DNA of 64,000 nt from an uncultured Geobacter sp. (GCA_903925075.1 CAIYDQ010000136.1:24215-88214), one strand, 5' to 3'; positions 26,796 to 37,717 are shown, counted from the stretch's first letter. Program-made: numbers and translations. The notes: a model not told the origin generated them from the sequence alone.

Positions 26796-28748
26796 ATGTC
26801 ACAGCACTACGAAAAGTTGTTCACACCAGGGAACATAGGCTCCCTGGAGATCCCCAACCGGATCGTCAAGGCGCCCACCTCAACCGGCATGAGCAACATG
26901 GACGGCACCGTCTCCGACCGTCTGTTTCGCCATTACCAGAACATCGCCCGCGGCGGGGTGGGGCTTTTGATCGTCGAGTACGCCTACGTCGACGAAATCG
27001 CCAGCAAGTCCGCCCACTGCCAGCTGGGGATCAGTTCCAACGAACACATCACCGGGCTTTCCTGGCTGGCGGAGATGATCAAGGGCGAGGGGGCGCGGGC
27101 CGGCATCCAGATCGAGCACTGCGGCCGCCAGAAGTTCCTGGGCACCCGTCCCATCAAGTCCGCCTCCGCCGTCGCCTGGCCGAAACTGAGGGAGGTGGTG
27201 GGGGACCAGGCGATCCCCGAGGTCTTGAGCGTGGCGGAGATCAAGGAGATCGTGGCCTCCTTCGGCAACGCCGCGCTGCGCGCCGTCCTGGCCGGATTCG
27301 ACCTGGTCGAGATCCACGGGGCGCACGGCTACCTGCTCACCAACTTTCTCTCGCCCCACACCAACAAGCGCACCGACGACTACGGCGGCTCGCTTGAGAA
27401 CCGGATGAGGATCGTGGCGGAGATCGTCCAGGACGTGCGGGCCAAGATCGGGCCCGATTTTCCGCTCACCATCCGCCTGAGCGGGACCGACTACCAGCCC
27501 GACGGTTTCGGCATCGAGGAGACCATCGAGGTGGCGCAGGCCCTGGAAAAGCTGGGCATCGACGCCATCCACGCCTCGGGCGGCGACCACCACATGATGG
27601 TGCACCAGGTAAGCCCCATGGGGATACCGCGCGGCAACAACGTCTTCGCCGCCGAGGCCTTGAAGAAGCACCTCTCCATCCCGGTGATCGCCTCCGGCTC
27701 CATCACCCTCCCCGATTTCGCCGAAGAGGTGCTCTCCCGGGGCCGCGGCGATTTCGTGGGGCTGGCCAGGCCGCTTTGGGCCGATCCCCAGTGGCCCAAC
27801 AAGGCCCGCGCCGGGAAGTTGGAGGATATCCGCCCCTGCATCCGCTGCAACGTCGGTTGCCTGGACCGCGGCTTTTTCAAGTTCCGCGCGGTGAGCTGCA
27901 CGGTCAACCCGCAGATCGGCCGGGAAGGGGAACTGGATATCACGCCGGCGCAGGTAACCAAGAAAATCGCCGTGGTCGGCGGCGGCATGGCCGGCATGGA
28001 GGCCGCCCGGGTGGCGCGGCTGCGCGGCCACGAGGTCACCGTCTTCGAGAAGAGGAAGCTCGGCGGGGTGGTGATCGAGGGATCGGTCGCCGAGTTCAAG
28101 TCCGATCTCAGATTCCTGATCAGGAACATGAGCAGCCAAGTGGCGAACTCCGGCGCCAAGATGGTCATGGCCCCGGCCGACGCCGACCTCATCGGCAGCG
28201 GCGGTTACGACACGGTGATCGTCGCCACCGGCGGCCGCGCCAGCGTGCCGGACATCCCGGGGATGAAGGGGAACAAGGTGGTCGACTCCCTGGACGTGTT
28301 CAGCGGTCAGGCCGCGGTCGGGCAGCAGGTGGTGGTGCTGGGAGGGGGCGAGACCGCGGTGGAAGCGGCCCTTTACCTGGCCGGCCAGGGGCGCGGCGTG
28401 ACCCTGCTGCATCGCCGCGAACTGATGACCAAGGACTGCGTCATCACCGACAAACTCGTCTATCTGCAGATGCTGGCGGAGAAAAACGTCAAGGTGATGA
28501 TCCCCTATCAGGCGACGGGAATCGAAGGGGGCGCCCTGACCGCCCGGCATACCCAGACCGGCGAGGAGCTAACCCTGCAGGCGGACACCATCGTCACCGC
28601 CCTGGGCTACGTCCCCGGCGACAATGCGTTGGCGGCCGAGCTGCGCCGGCGCGGGGGGATGGCGGTGCACGAGATCGGCGACGGCGTCAGGACCGCCAAG
28701 ATCCACGACGCCATCCACGCCGGCTTCAAGCTGGCCCAGAGGCTGTGA
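26796..28748 (+). CDS. OYE-type NADH:flavin oxidoreductase / 2,4-dienoyl-CoA reductase-like Fe-S flavoenzyme
   Basis: EKLFTPGNIGSLEIPNRIVKAP; HGAHGYLLTNFLSPHTNKRTDDYGGSLENR; CIRCNVGCLDRG Fe-S Cys; IAVVGGGMAGMEAARVARLRGHEVTVFEK. Confidence 0.92.
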   Translation: MSQHYEKLFTPGNIGSLEIPNRIVKAPTSTGMSNMDGTVSDRLFRHYQNIARGGVGLLIVEYAYVDEIASKSAHCQLGISSNEHITGLSWLAEMIKGEGARAGIQIEHCGRQKFLGTRPIKSASAVAWPKLREVVGDQAIPEVLSVAEIKEIVASFGNAALRAVLAGFDLVEIHGAHGYLLTNFLSPHTNKRTDDYGGSLENRMRIVAEIVQDVRAKIGPDFPLTIRLSGTDYQPDGFGIEETIEVAQALEKLGIDAIHASGGDHHMMVHQVSPMGIPRGNNVFAAEALKKHLSIPVIASGSITLPDFAEEVLSRGRGDFVGLARPLWADPQWPNKARAGKLEDIRPCIRCNVGCLDRGFFKFRAVSCTVNPQIGREGELDITPAQVTKKIAVVGGGMAGMEAARVARLRGHEVTVFEKRKLGGVVIEGSVAEFKSDLRFLIRNMSSQVANSGAKMVMAPADADLIGSGGYDTVIVATGGRASVPDIPGMKGNKVVDSLDVFSGQAAVGQQVVVLGGGETAVEAALYLAGQGRGVTLLHRRELMTKDCVITDKLVYLQMLAEKNVKVMIPYQATGIEGGALTARHTQTGEELTLQADTIVTALGYVPGDNALAAELRRRGGMAVHEIGDGVRTAKIHDAIHAGFKLAQRL

Positions 28749-28750
28749 AC

Positions 28751-30247
28751 ATGGAACGCTTCGATTCGATTCTGCGGATGCTGGCGCGCGCGGCCGAACG
28801 GGCGCCGGATCGGGAGGCGTTGGTCTGCGAGGACGAACGGCTAAGCTACGCCGAATACGCCCGCTGCGTGGCCGGTTTCGCCGCCGAATTGCGGGAGCTC
28901 GGCGCGGCGGGCGAGCGGGTGGTGCTCCTGATGGGTAACAGCATAGATTTCTGCGTCGCCTATTTCGCCGCCCACGCCTCCCTGGCCCAAGTGGTGCCGC
29001 TCAACCCGCTTTACACCGAGCGGGAACTGACCGCGATCATCGACGACGCCGCTCCTCGGGTCATCGTCTGCGACCAGGCGGTGGCGCGGATAGCGTCGCT
29101 TTACCCGGCCGTTTCGGTGGTCATCATCGGTCCGCGCGAGCGGCGTCTCGACCGGTGGCGCGACGACGCCTCCCTTTTGCTGGACGCCGAAGCTCTCGGC
29201 AGGGAGACCCTGGCCAACCTGCAGTATACCGGCGGCACCACCGGGCGCTCCAAGGGGGTCAACCTGACCCAGGGCGCCATAGCGGTCAACGTCGGCCAGT
29301 GTCTCGAATGTCTGCCGGTAGCCTGGGGTAGGGAACGCCTGCTGGCCATCATGCCCTTTTACCACATCTACGCCCAGGCCATGTGCCTGCATAAGATGCC
29401 CTACTGCGCGGGAACGCTGGTGATCATCAGGCGCTTCGACGCGCCGAGCGTCCTGGCGGCGCTGGTTGGCGAGCGCATCACCATTTTTTCGGGAAGCCCG
29501 ACCCTGTTCACGGCCATGCTGGCCCACGACGAGTTCGTCCGCACCCCCCTGCCCGACCTCCGCTACACCATATCCGGGGGGTCCTCCCTCCCGGCGGAGC
29601 TGCTGCAGCGAATCGAAGGGATCACCGGAAGACCGGTGGTGGAGGGGTACGGCCAGACGGAGTCCGGGCCGGTGATCTCCTTCAACCCGCTGCACGGCCC
29701 GCGCAAGCCTGCCTCGGTCGGCCCGCCGATTTCCGATACCGAGGTACAGATCGTGGATCTCGAGCGCGGCGACACCGTGCTCGGCGTCGGGGAAAAAGGG
29801 GAGATCCGGGTGCGCGGGCCGCAGCTCATGAGCGGTTACCGTAACCTCGCCGCGGAAAGCGCCGAGGCGCTGCGGGACGGCTGGCTTTACACCTCGGATA
29901 TCGGCAGCTTCGACGACGACGGCTACCTCTACATCTGCGACCGGAAGAAGGAGATGGCGATCGTTTCCGGATTCAACGTCTTCCCGCGCGAGGTCGAGGA
30001 GGTGCTCTACATGCACGAGGCGATTTACGAGGCGGCGGTGATCGGCGCGCCCCACGATTACCGAGGGGAGACGGTGAAGGCGTTCGTCGTCGTGCGTCCG
30101 GGCGCCCGGGTGACGCAGGAGGAACTCGCCCGGCACTGCCGTAACAACCTGGCGGCCTACAAGGTGCCGACGGTATTCACCTTCGTCGGCGAATTGCCCA
30201 AGACCGGGGTCAACAAGATCGACAAAAAGAAACTGAGGACAATCTAA
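28751..30247 (+). CDS. AMP-forming acyl-CoA ligase (second)
   Basis: LQYTGGTTGRSKGVNLTQ; EGYGQTESGPV; CDRKKEMAIVSGFNVFPREVEEVLY. Confidence 0.9.
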   Translation: MERFDSILRMLARAAERAPDREALVCEDERLSYAEYARCVAGFAAELRELGAAGERVVLLMGNSIDFCVAYFAAHASLAQVVPLNPLYTERELTAIIDDAAPRVIVCDQAVARIASLYPAVSVVIIGPRERRLDRWRDDASLLLDAEALGRETLANLQYTGGTTGRSKGVNLTQGAIAVNVGQCLECLPVAWGRERLLAIMPFYHIYAQAMCLHKMPYCAGTLVIIRRFDAPSVLAALVGERITIFSGSPTLFTAMLAHDEFVRTPLPDLRYTISGGSSLPAELLQRIEGITGRPVVEGYGQTESGPVISFNPLHGPRKPASVGPPISDTEVQIVDLERGDTVLGVGEKGEIRVRGPQLMSGYRNLAAESAEALRDGWLYTSDIGSFDDDGYLYICDRKKEMAIVSGFNVFPREVEEVLYMHEAIYEAAVIGAPHDYRGETVKAFVVVRPGARVTQEELARHCRNNLAAYKVPTVFTFVGELPKTGVNKIDKKKLRTI

Positions 30248-30263
30248 CTACAGGGAGTAACAC

Positions 30264-31472
30264 ATGAAATTCATCGCAGAAATTCCCTACGGCGCCTACT
30301 GGAGCACCCCCTTCGTGCGCTGGCAGGGAAGCTTCGCCAACCTGCACAGTCTCGAATTCGCCGCCTGGGTCGTGAAGAACGAGATGGCCCGTCGGGGCAT
30401 CGATCCGGGCCTGATCGATTACGGCGTACTGGGGACGTCCGTACCCCAGCAGCACGCCTTTTACGGCCTGCCCTGGCTTACCGGCATGGCAGGCATGCCC
30501 CGGGTGGGAGGGCCGACCATCGGCCAGGCCTGCGCCACCAGCGTCCGCTGTCTTTTAAACGGCGCCCAGGAGATCCAGTCCGGCCTCGCCACGGCGGCGC
30601 TGGTGGTGGCGGCGGACCGGGTCTCCAACGGCCCGCAGGTCTATTACCCGAACCCCCAGGGACCGGGCGGGACCGGGAAGAACGAAAACTGGACCATGGA
30701 CAATTTCCTGTGCGATCCGCTGGGGAACCACTCCATGCTGCAGACCGCGGAAAACGTGGCGAAGGAGGCCGGCATCTCCACCGCGGCCCAGCATGAGCTG
30801 GTGCTGCGCCGGCAGGAGCAGTACGCCGACGCGCTGGCCGACGACCGCGCCTTCCTGAAACGCTTCATGACCTTGCCGTTCGACGTCCCGGCCCCCAACT
30901 TCAAGAAGGTGGCCGGCCGGTTGGAGGGGGACGAGGGGATCGTCACCTCCAGCGCCGAGGGGCTGGCCAAGCTGCGCCCGGTCATGGAAGGGGGGAGCAT
31001 CACCTTCGGCGGCCAGACCCACCCGGCCGACGCCAATGCGGCTATCATCATGGCCACCCCGCAAAAGGCGGCGGAACTCAGCTCCAACCCGGCCATCGCC
31101 ATCAGTGTGCTTGGTTTCGGCCAGGCGCGCGTCGATCTCGCCCATATGCCCAAGGCCACCGTCCCCGCCGCCAGGAACGCCCTGACCATGGCCGGCCTGA
31201 CCATCGAGCAGATGGACGCCATCAAGACCCACAACCCATTCGCCGTGGGCGACCTTTATTTCGCCAGGGAGACCGGCGTCGATGCGATGAAGATGAACAA
31301 CTACGGCAGCTCGCTCATCTGGGGGCACCCCCAGGGTCCCATGGGGCTTCGCGGGGTGATCGAGGTTATCGAGGAACTGGTCATGAAAGGCGGCGGGTAC
31401 GGCCTGTTCACCGGCTGCGCCGCGGGGGATACCGCCATGGCCGTGGTGATCCAGGTAGGCGACCGAAAATAA
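30264..31472 (+). CDS. Thiolase family protein (acetyl-CoA acyltransferase)
   Basis: GPTIGQACATSVRCLLNGAQEIQSG; KTHNPFAVGDLYFA; GLFTGCAAGDTAMAVVIQ. Confidence 0.88.
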   Translation: MKFIAEIPYGAYWSTPFVRWQGSFANLHSLEFAAWVVKNEMARRGIDPGLIDYGVLGTSVPQQHAFYGLPWLTGMAGMPRVGGPTIGQACATSVRCLLNGAQEIQSGLATAALVVAADRVSNGPQVYYPNPQGPGGTGKNENWTMDNFLCDPLGNHSMLQTAENVAKEAGISTAAQHELVLRRQEQYADALADDRAFLKRFMTLPFDVPAPNFKKVAGRLEGDEGIVTSSAEGLAKLRPVMEGGSITFGGQTHPADANAAIIMATPQKAAELSSNPAIAISVLGFGQARVDLAHMPKATVPAARNALTMAGLTIEQMDAIKTHNPFAVGDLYFARETGVDAMKMNNYGSSLIWGHPQGPMGLRGVIEVIEELVMKGGGYGLFTGCAAGDTAMAVVIQVGDRK

Positions 31473-31486
31473 GGAAAGGAGTCCAT

Positions 31487-33505
31487 ATGAGAAAAGAAAG
31501 TTACAACAACCCCGCGCTGATCAGGCCGTTGCGGGGAGTGCCGGCCAGCGTGGCCATCATCGGGGCGGGAACCATCGGCCCGGACATCGGCTACTACTTG
31601 AAGAGCGCCCTTCCCGATCTGAAGCTGGTGCTGATCGACATCGACGAGAAGGCCTTGGAAAAGGCGCTGGAGCGGATGGCCGGCTACACCAAGAAGGGGG
31701 TCGCCATGGGCAAGATCTCCGACGCCGCCGCCCTGAAGATCAAGGAAAACGTGGTCACCTCGACCGATTACGCCGCCCTGGCCGATTGCGACTGGGTCCT
31801 GGAGGCGGCCACCGAGAATCTCGCCCTGAAAAAGGAGATCTTCTCCCGGGTGGAGTCCCTGATCCGTCCCGAGGCGCTGATCACCTCCAACACCAGTTCG
31901 CTCCCCGCCGACAGGCTCTTCTCACATCTTGCCCATCCCGAGCGGGCCACCGTTACCCACTTCTTCGCCCCCGCCTTCAAGAACCCGGCGGTCGAGGTGA
32001 TCGAGTGGGACAAGGCCGACCCCGCGCTGATAGATTACCTGCGCTGGTTTTTCAACGCCACCGGGAAGGTCCCGCTGGTCACCGCGGATGCGGTCTGTTT
32101 CATGCTGGACCGCGTCTTCGACAACTGGTGCAACGAGGCGGCGCTGCTTCTGGAGGTGGGGAGCGCGGCGGAGATCGATTCGGTGGCCGGCGAGTTCGTC
32201 CACGCCGGACCCTTCTTCGTGCTCAATCTGGCCAACGGCAACCCCATCATCGTCGAGACCAACACCCTGCAGATGAAGGAAGAGGGGGAGCATTACCGGC
32301 CGGCGTCGATTTTCGGGAGCGTGAACAAGTGGTTGACGGCGCCGTTAGGCAAGAGCGTGGAGGTGCCTGCCGAAAAAGCGGCGGTGATCCGGGATCGCCT
32401 GCTTGGAATCCTCTTTTCCCAGACGGTGGACATCCTGGATCGGTTGATCGGGGATGCCTCCGATCTCGACCTTGGCTGCTGCGTCGCGCTCGGTTTCAAA
32501 AACGGTCCGATCGAACTGATGCGGGCGATGGGGGAAAAGGAGGTAAGCCGGGTTTTGGCCGCGTTCGCCGCGCACAAGCCGGACATGCCCATGCCGAAGA
32601 AACCGATCGCTGACTATTTCAATTACTACCGGTACCTGCTGGTGAGCGAGGTGGACAACACCGTGGTCATCACCATGCGCCGCCCCGAAGCCATGAACGC
32701 CCTGCACGACGACATGACCGACGAGATCCTCAGGGTGATAACGAGGCATGAAAACGACCCGGCTATCAAGGGTTTCGTCATCACCGGTTACGGCACCCAG
32801 GCCTTTTGCGCCGGGGCCGACATCGGCCGCTTCCCGACCATGCTCGGCAACAAGGAGCAAAGCGTCGAGTACGCCCGCGCCTGCTCCCGGTTGCTGGTCC
32901 ATCTGGACCGCTGTCGCAAGCCGGTGGTGGCGGCGCTCAACGGCTTGGCGCTGGGAGGGGGGTTGGAATTGGCCATGCGCTGCCACGGCATGGTCGCGGT
33001 CCAGGGCGCCTGGATGCAACTGCCCGAAATCACGCTGGGCATCGTCCCCGGCATCGGCGCCATGGTGGTCCCTTATCGCCGCTGGCCGAAAGCCTCGGAG
33101 ATCTTCCACAACATGCTGCTTACCGCCGAGAAACTGCGGGCGGGGAAGGCTCACGAAATCGGCATGGTGGACGAGCTGGTCAAAGAGCAATCGCAACTCA
33201 TTCCCGCGGCCATCAAACTGGTCGAGCGCACGGCCGTCCCCGGGGGGCATATCAGCGAAGCCCCCGTGGAGATTCCAGAAATAGAGACCATCTTCACCAC
33301 CAGCGTCACCGGCCAGGTGCTGAGCCGGCAGATAGTCGGCATCATCGCCAAGGCCGTAAAGGCGGCGGCCGCCGCGCCCTCCTTCGCCAAGGCCCTTGAG
33401 GTGGGTTACGACGCCTTCGGCGAAAGCGCTCTTACCGGGGCCGCGAATGAAGGCATAGCCGCGTTTTTAGGGCGCAGGGTGCCCGAGTTCGATAAAACGG
33501 GGTAA
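31487..33505 (+). CDS. Bifunctional 3-hydroxyacyl-CoA dehydrogenase (N) / enoyl-CoA hydratase (C)
   Basis: VAIIGAGTIGPDIGYYL; SNTSSLPADRLFSHLAHPERATVTHFFAPAFKNPAVEV; then AFCAGADIGRFP, ALNGLALGGGLELAMRC, LPEITLGIVPGIGA. Confidence 0.92.
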   Translation: MRKESYNNPALIRPLRGVPASVAIIGAGTIGPDIGYYLKSALPDLKLVLIDIDEKALEKALERMAGYTKKGVAMGKISDAAALKIKENVVTSTDYAALADCDWVLEAATENLALKKEIFSRVESLIRPEALITSNTSSLPADRLFSHLAHPERATVTHFFAPAFKNPAVEVIEWDKADPALIDYLRWFFNATGKVPLVTADAVCFMLDRVFDNWCNEAALLLEVGSAAEIDSVAGEFVHAGPFFVLNLANGNPIIVETNTLQMKEEGEHYRPASIFGSVNKWLTAPLGKSVEVPAEKAAVIRDRLLGILFSQTVDILDRLIGDASDLDLGCCVALGFKNGPIELMRAMGEKEVSRVLAAFAAHKPDMPMPKKPIADYFNYYRYLLVSEVDNTVVITMRRPEAMNALHDDMTDEILRVITRHENDPAIKGFVITGYGTQAFCAGADIGRFPTMLGNKEQSVEYARACSRLLVHLDRCRKPVVAALNGLALGGGLELAMRCHGMVAVQGAWMQLPEITLGIVPGIGAMVVPYRRWPKASEIFHNMLLTAEKLRAGKAHEIGMVDELVKEQSQLIPAAIKLVERTAVPGGHISEAPVEIPEIETIFTTSVTGQVLSRQIVGIIAKAVKAAAAAPSFAKALEVGYDAFGESALTGAANEGIAAFLGRRVPEFDKTG

Positions 33506-33596
33506 TGCCGCGACGGCCACGGCAGGCGAGCGCGAACAAGCCGCCGCGTCTCCATCCCGACGAGCAATGCAAGCGGAGCCGATGCGAAGTCCGTCT

Positions 33597-33639
33597 AAAA
33601 CTAAAGCCCCGATCCTGAGCGGAAAGGGGCTTTAGTTTT
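33597..33639 (+). terminator. Rho-independent terminator of the catabolic operon
   Basis: AAAACTAAAGCCCC-N15-GGGGCTTTAGTTTT perfect 14-bp stem. Confidence 0.9.
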
Positions 33640-33697
33640 GCCAAAAAATACCCTCGGGAATATTGAGGGGATTGCCTGAGGGCAACTCCCTGTGGAG

Positions 33698-34036
33698 CTA
33701 TTCGGAACCGTCCTTAAGCAAGAGTCTTTTCACCGAGCCGATCAGGAACCCCACCATCAACAGGAACACCATGTCCTGGAAAGAATTCCAATACCTGATG
33801 GAAGACGCCGAATAACTATAGTAATCCGAGATCAGGCGCGCCGCGCCTGAGGCCAGGCAGATAAAGACGGACCCGCCGCGCCCCAGAAACCAGGTGATAA
33901 AAGAGACTGGAATCACGTAGAAGACAAGGATTGAATAGTCGCCGGTCACGTAATCAAGGTACCCCAATCCTGCCACCATAAGGCAGCCGGCCAGCAGCAA
34001 CAGCCAAGTCGGTACGCTCTGCATCGGCTTCGGCAT
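33698..34036 (-). CDS. Small integral membrane protein resembling the N-terminal TM domain of sensor kinases
   Basis: Multiple hydrophobic stretches (TWLLLLAGCLMVAGLGYLDYVTGDYSILVFYVIPVSFITWF); SD GGGGAGG before ATG 34036. Confidence 0.55.
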   Translation of the reverse strand: MPKPMQSVPTWLLLLAGCLMVAGLGYLDYVTGDYSILVFYVIPVSFITWFLGRGGSVFICLASGAARLISDYYSYSASSIRYWNSFQDMVFLLMVGFLIGSVKRLLLKDGSE

Positions 34037-34477
34037 GAATCCTCCCCGTTGATCCCGGACCCCCTCCTGCAATTAAGGGCCGCCGCTTGGGCAATCTACT
34101 AGCCAAATGAGGAGAAAAAAAGGAACAAGTGAGGAAAATCGGAAATATCGGCCGAAAAAGGAACGATGGAAAAAAGAGGCGGGGTGGTGCGTTGCCGATG
34201 AGTTGAGAAATCAGTGGCGGCGTTCTATAGCAAAAAGGTCCCTTTCCCCTTGATGGGGAAGGGCGGTGAGAAAAGCTTCGTCTATAAGCATAAGGAAGAG
34301 CTGGCCTGAGCGCCGAGCGATGGCGGGCCGCATCACGCGAGAGAGGCGGCGGGGGGCGGTCAGGCCATGTGTCAGCCCAGCAGCAGCGTCTCTGCTCTGT
34401 TCTCTGGAAAATGTTGCCATTTAACTACTATTCGGCCATATTTACACACACAAGCCGCGAGACCGGAGGTAATGCAG

Positions 34478-34942
34478 ATGGCAATTCCGATCAACACCAT
34501 AGACCATGCAACCCTGCAGCATTTGGTAGAAGCCGGAGCCGTGCGCGGCGCCGACGTAGTCGGCCAACCGGGAGGCTGGGAACTCGTCATAAAATACGGG
34601 ATGGTCGAACGGGTATTGGTGGCACGGCGCGGCGCAGTGAGGATTTTTGGCCGGTTTGAAACTGTGGTGTCTTATCTTAAGGGCATTGGCATCTCGGAAT
34701 TCAAGGTCAACGCCGCCAATTACAATCCTGCCGACAAGAGAACCAGGCCAGACTCTTCTGAACGGATGAAACGGACTTTTGGCGCGGCAGAACATGGCCA
34801 ATGGGTTCGTAAACAGGTTGAAGAAGCGATCGTCAAAGCCGACAAGCCTGATGCGGTCTGGATCCCGCACGAAGAGGTAGTAAACGACATGCAACGGCAG
34901 CGCGACGTTATCGAGGCTCGCATCGCCAGGAAAAGCCGCTGA
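34478..34942 (+). CDS. Antitoxin (ParC/PaaA2-like C-terminus)
   Basis: C-terminal EEAIVKADKPDAVWIPHEEVVNDMQRQRDVIEARIARKSR; TGATG overlap with downstream ParE-like toxin. Confidence 0.65.
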   Translation: MAIPINTIDHATLQHLVEAGAVRGADVVGQPGGWELVIKYGMVERVLVARRGAVRIFGRFETVVSYLKGIGISEFKVNAANYNPADKRTRPDSSERMKRTFGAAEHGQWVRKQVEEAIVKADKPDAVWIPHEEVVNDMQRQRDVIEARIARKSR

Positions 34943-35220
34943 TGGTTATTGTCTGGACGCCAAAAGCACGTGCGGAGCGCGAAGCGGCAATAGACTACAT
35001 AGCCCTGGAAAATCCACTCGCCGCACTGGACCAACTCATGGAGATCGAACAGCAGACAGGTTTGCTTAGTTCTCAGCCAAACATGGGCAGACAGGGAAGG
35101 GTGGCGGGAACCCGTGAGTTGGTCATTAGCGGCACCCCATTCATTGCGATCTATCGTGTGCAGGGGAAGCGGATTGAAATTTTGTGCTTTCTCCATGGAG
35201 CGCAGAAGTGGCCAGTCTGA
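34942..35220 (+). CDS. RelE/ParE family toxin
   Basis: IVWTPKARAEREAAIDYIALENPLAALDQLMEIEQQTGLLSSQPNMGRQGRVAGTRELVISGTPFIAIYRV. Confidence 0.85.
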   Translation: MVIVWTPKARAEREAAIDYIALENPLAALDQLMEIEQQTGLLSSQPNMGRQGRVAGTRELVISGTPFIAIYRVQGKRIEILCFLHGAQKWPV

Positions 35221-35322
35221 GCATAAGAGCACCGCAAGGTCCGGTCGTGAGAGGGGTGATTCCGTCCCAGCAAAGCGTCGGCAGTTTCGCCGCTCCGGCC
35301 CCCCTGTCCGGGGGCTATCGCT

Positions 35323-36273
35323 TCATGCGTCCCGCACCGAGAACCGCCCGTAGGCGTCGGTCCTGGTGATCTCGACCTTTTCGGCGGCGCCTCCGGGATA
35401 GATTTCCTCGGCAAGGTAGGCCAGTTCCGCCCGTTCCAGGTGGTGCGGAACGTTGATCCACCATCCTTTGTTGCCGCCGTTCGAGCCGTCGCTCCAGCGA
35501 TAGCCGCGTTCTTTTAGGGTGTCTTTATGCGCGAAGGGCGCGCCGACGGCGCAGATCCGGGATGTCGCCTCCCCGCACCTCGCCAGCAACTCCTTGAAGA
35601 TCGGTTCTCCGGCGATGGGGAGCCGCTCCAGCAGCAGGCCCAGGACCCCCTCGGCGTCGTCGAGAGCCCTATGCGCGTTGATGTACAGGCCGCCGCATTT
35701 GTGCAGCAGGTATTCCAGCGTGCGTGGTGCGATCCGCTCCCTGCCCCAGTCGATCTGCGACAGGGTGCATGCCCACGGCACTGCCGCGAAGGCGGGGTAT
35801 CGGTCTTCGACGAATTTCCGGTCAAAAGCGGCATTATGAGCGATAACCAGGGTGGCCGCTTCGGCAAGCGACTTGATCCGGTCGTCGTCGAAGGCCTGGC
35901 CGGCGATCATTTCGTCGGTAATCCCGGTAATGCCGGTGATTTCCTCGGGCAGTGGCCGCCCCGGATCTTCAAACCCGTTGTAGCGCTCGGTGATCCTCAG
36001 GATTTCCGCGGTCGCGGGATCGTACTCGAAGGCTAAGATGCCCAGCTCGATGATCTTATCGGAGGTGTGATTCAAGCCGGTGGTCTCGGTGTCCAGGCAG
36101 AGGCCGATCTTTGCCTCTTTACCCTTTCTCTGAGTGAGCCGGCTGTCTCTATCGAGGCGGAGTTTTCGCAGTACGGTGTAGTCGCCGGTGGCATGAAGGG
36201 CGGTGATGGCTATTTCCGCCTCCAGAACGTTCATGGGTTGCATTCGCTCTTCAAGGGGCTTGCGTTTCTTCAT
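35323..36273 (-). CDS. 3'-5' exonuclease (DNA polymerase III epsilon-like)
   Basis: LCLDTETTGLNHTSDKIIELGI; VIAHNAAFDRKFVE; NAHRALDDAEGVL (DEDDh motifs). Confidence 0.9.
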   Translation of the reverse strand: MKKRKPLEERMQPMNVLEAEIAITALHATGDYTVLRKLRLDRDSRLTQRKGKEAKIGLCLDTETTGLNHTSDKIIELGILAFEYDPATAEILRITERYNGFEDPGRPLPEEITGITGITDEMIAGQAFDDDRIKSLAEAATLVIAHNAAFDRKFVEDRYPAFAAVPWACTLSQIDWGRERIAPRTLEYLLHKCGGLYINAHRALDDAEGVLGLLLERLPIAGEPIFKELLARCGEATSRICAVGAPFAHKDTLKERGYRWSDGSNGGNKGWWINVPHHLERAELAYLAEEIYPGGAAEKVEITRTDAYGRFSVRDA

Positions 36274-36346
36274 CTAACTCTCTCTATCGGTTCTTCTTCC
36301 TGTCGCCGCTCGTCGGCTAAGCTGACCCGGACAGGCGGCGGCATGA

Positions 36347-37717
<1,371 letters not shown>

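Noticed and set aside
34400-34425. TGGAAAATGTTGCC as a sigma54 promoter for the toxin-antitoxin pair
   Set aside because: GG-to-GC spacing is 10 rather than 12 bp.
34120-34440. Small ORFs in the gap upstream of the antitoxin gene
   Set aside because: No SD, no domain, poor codon pattern; treated as intergenic.
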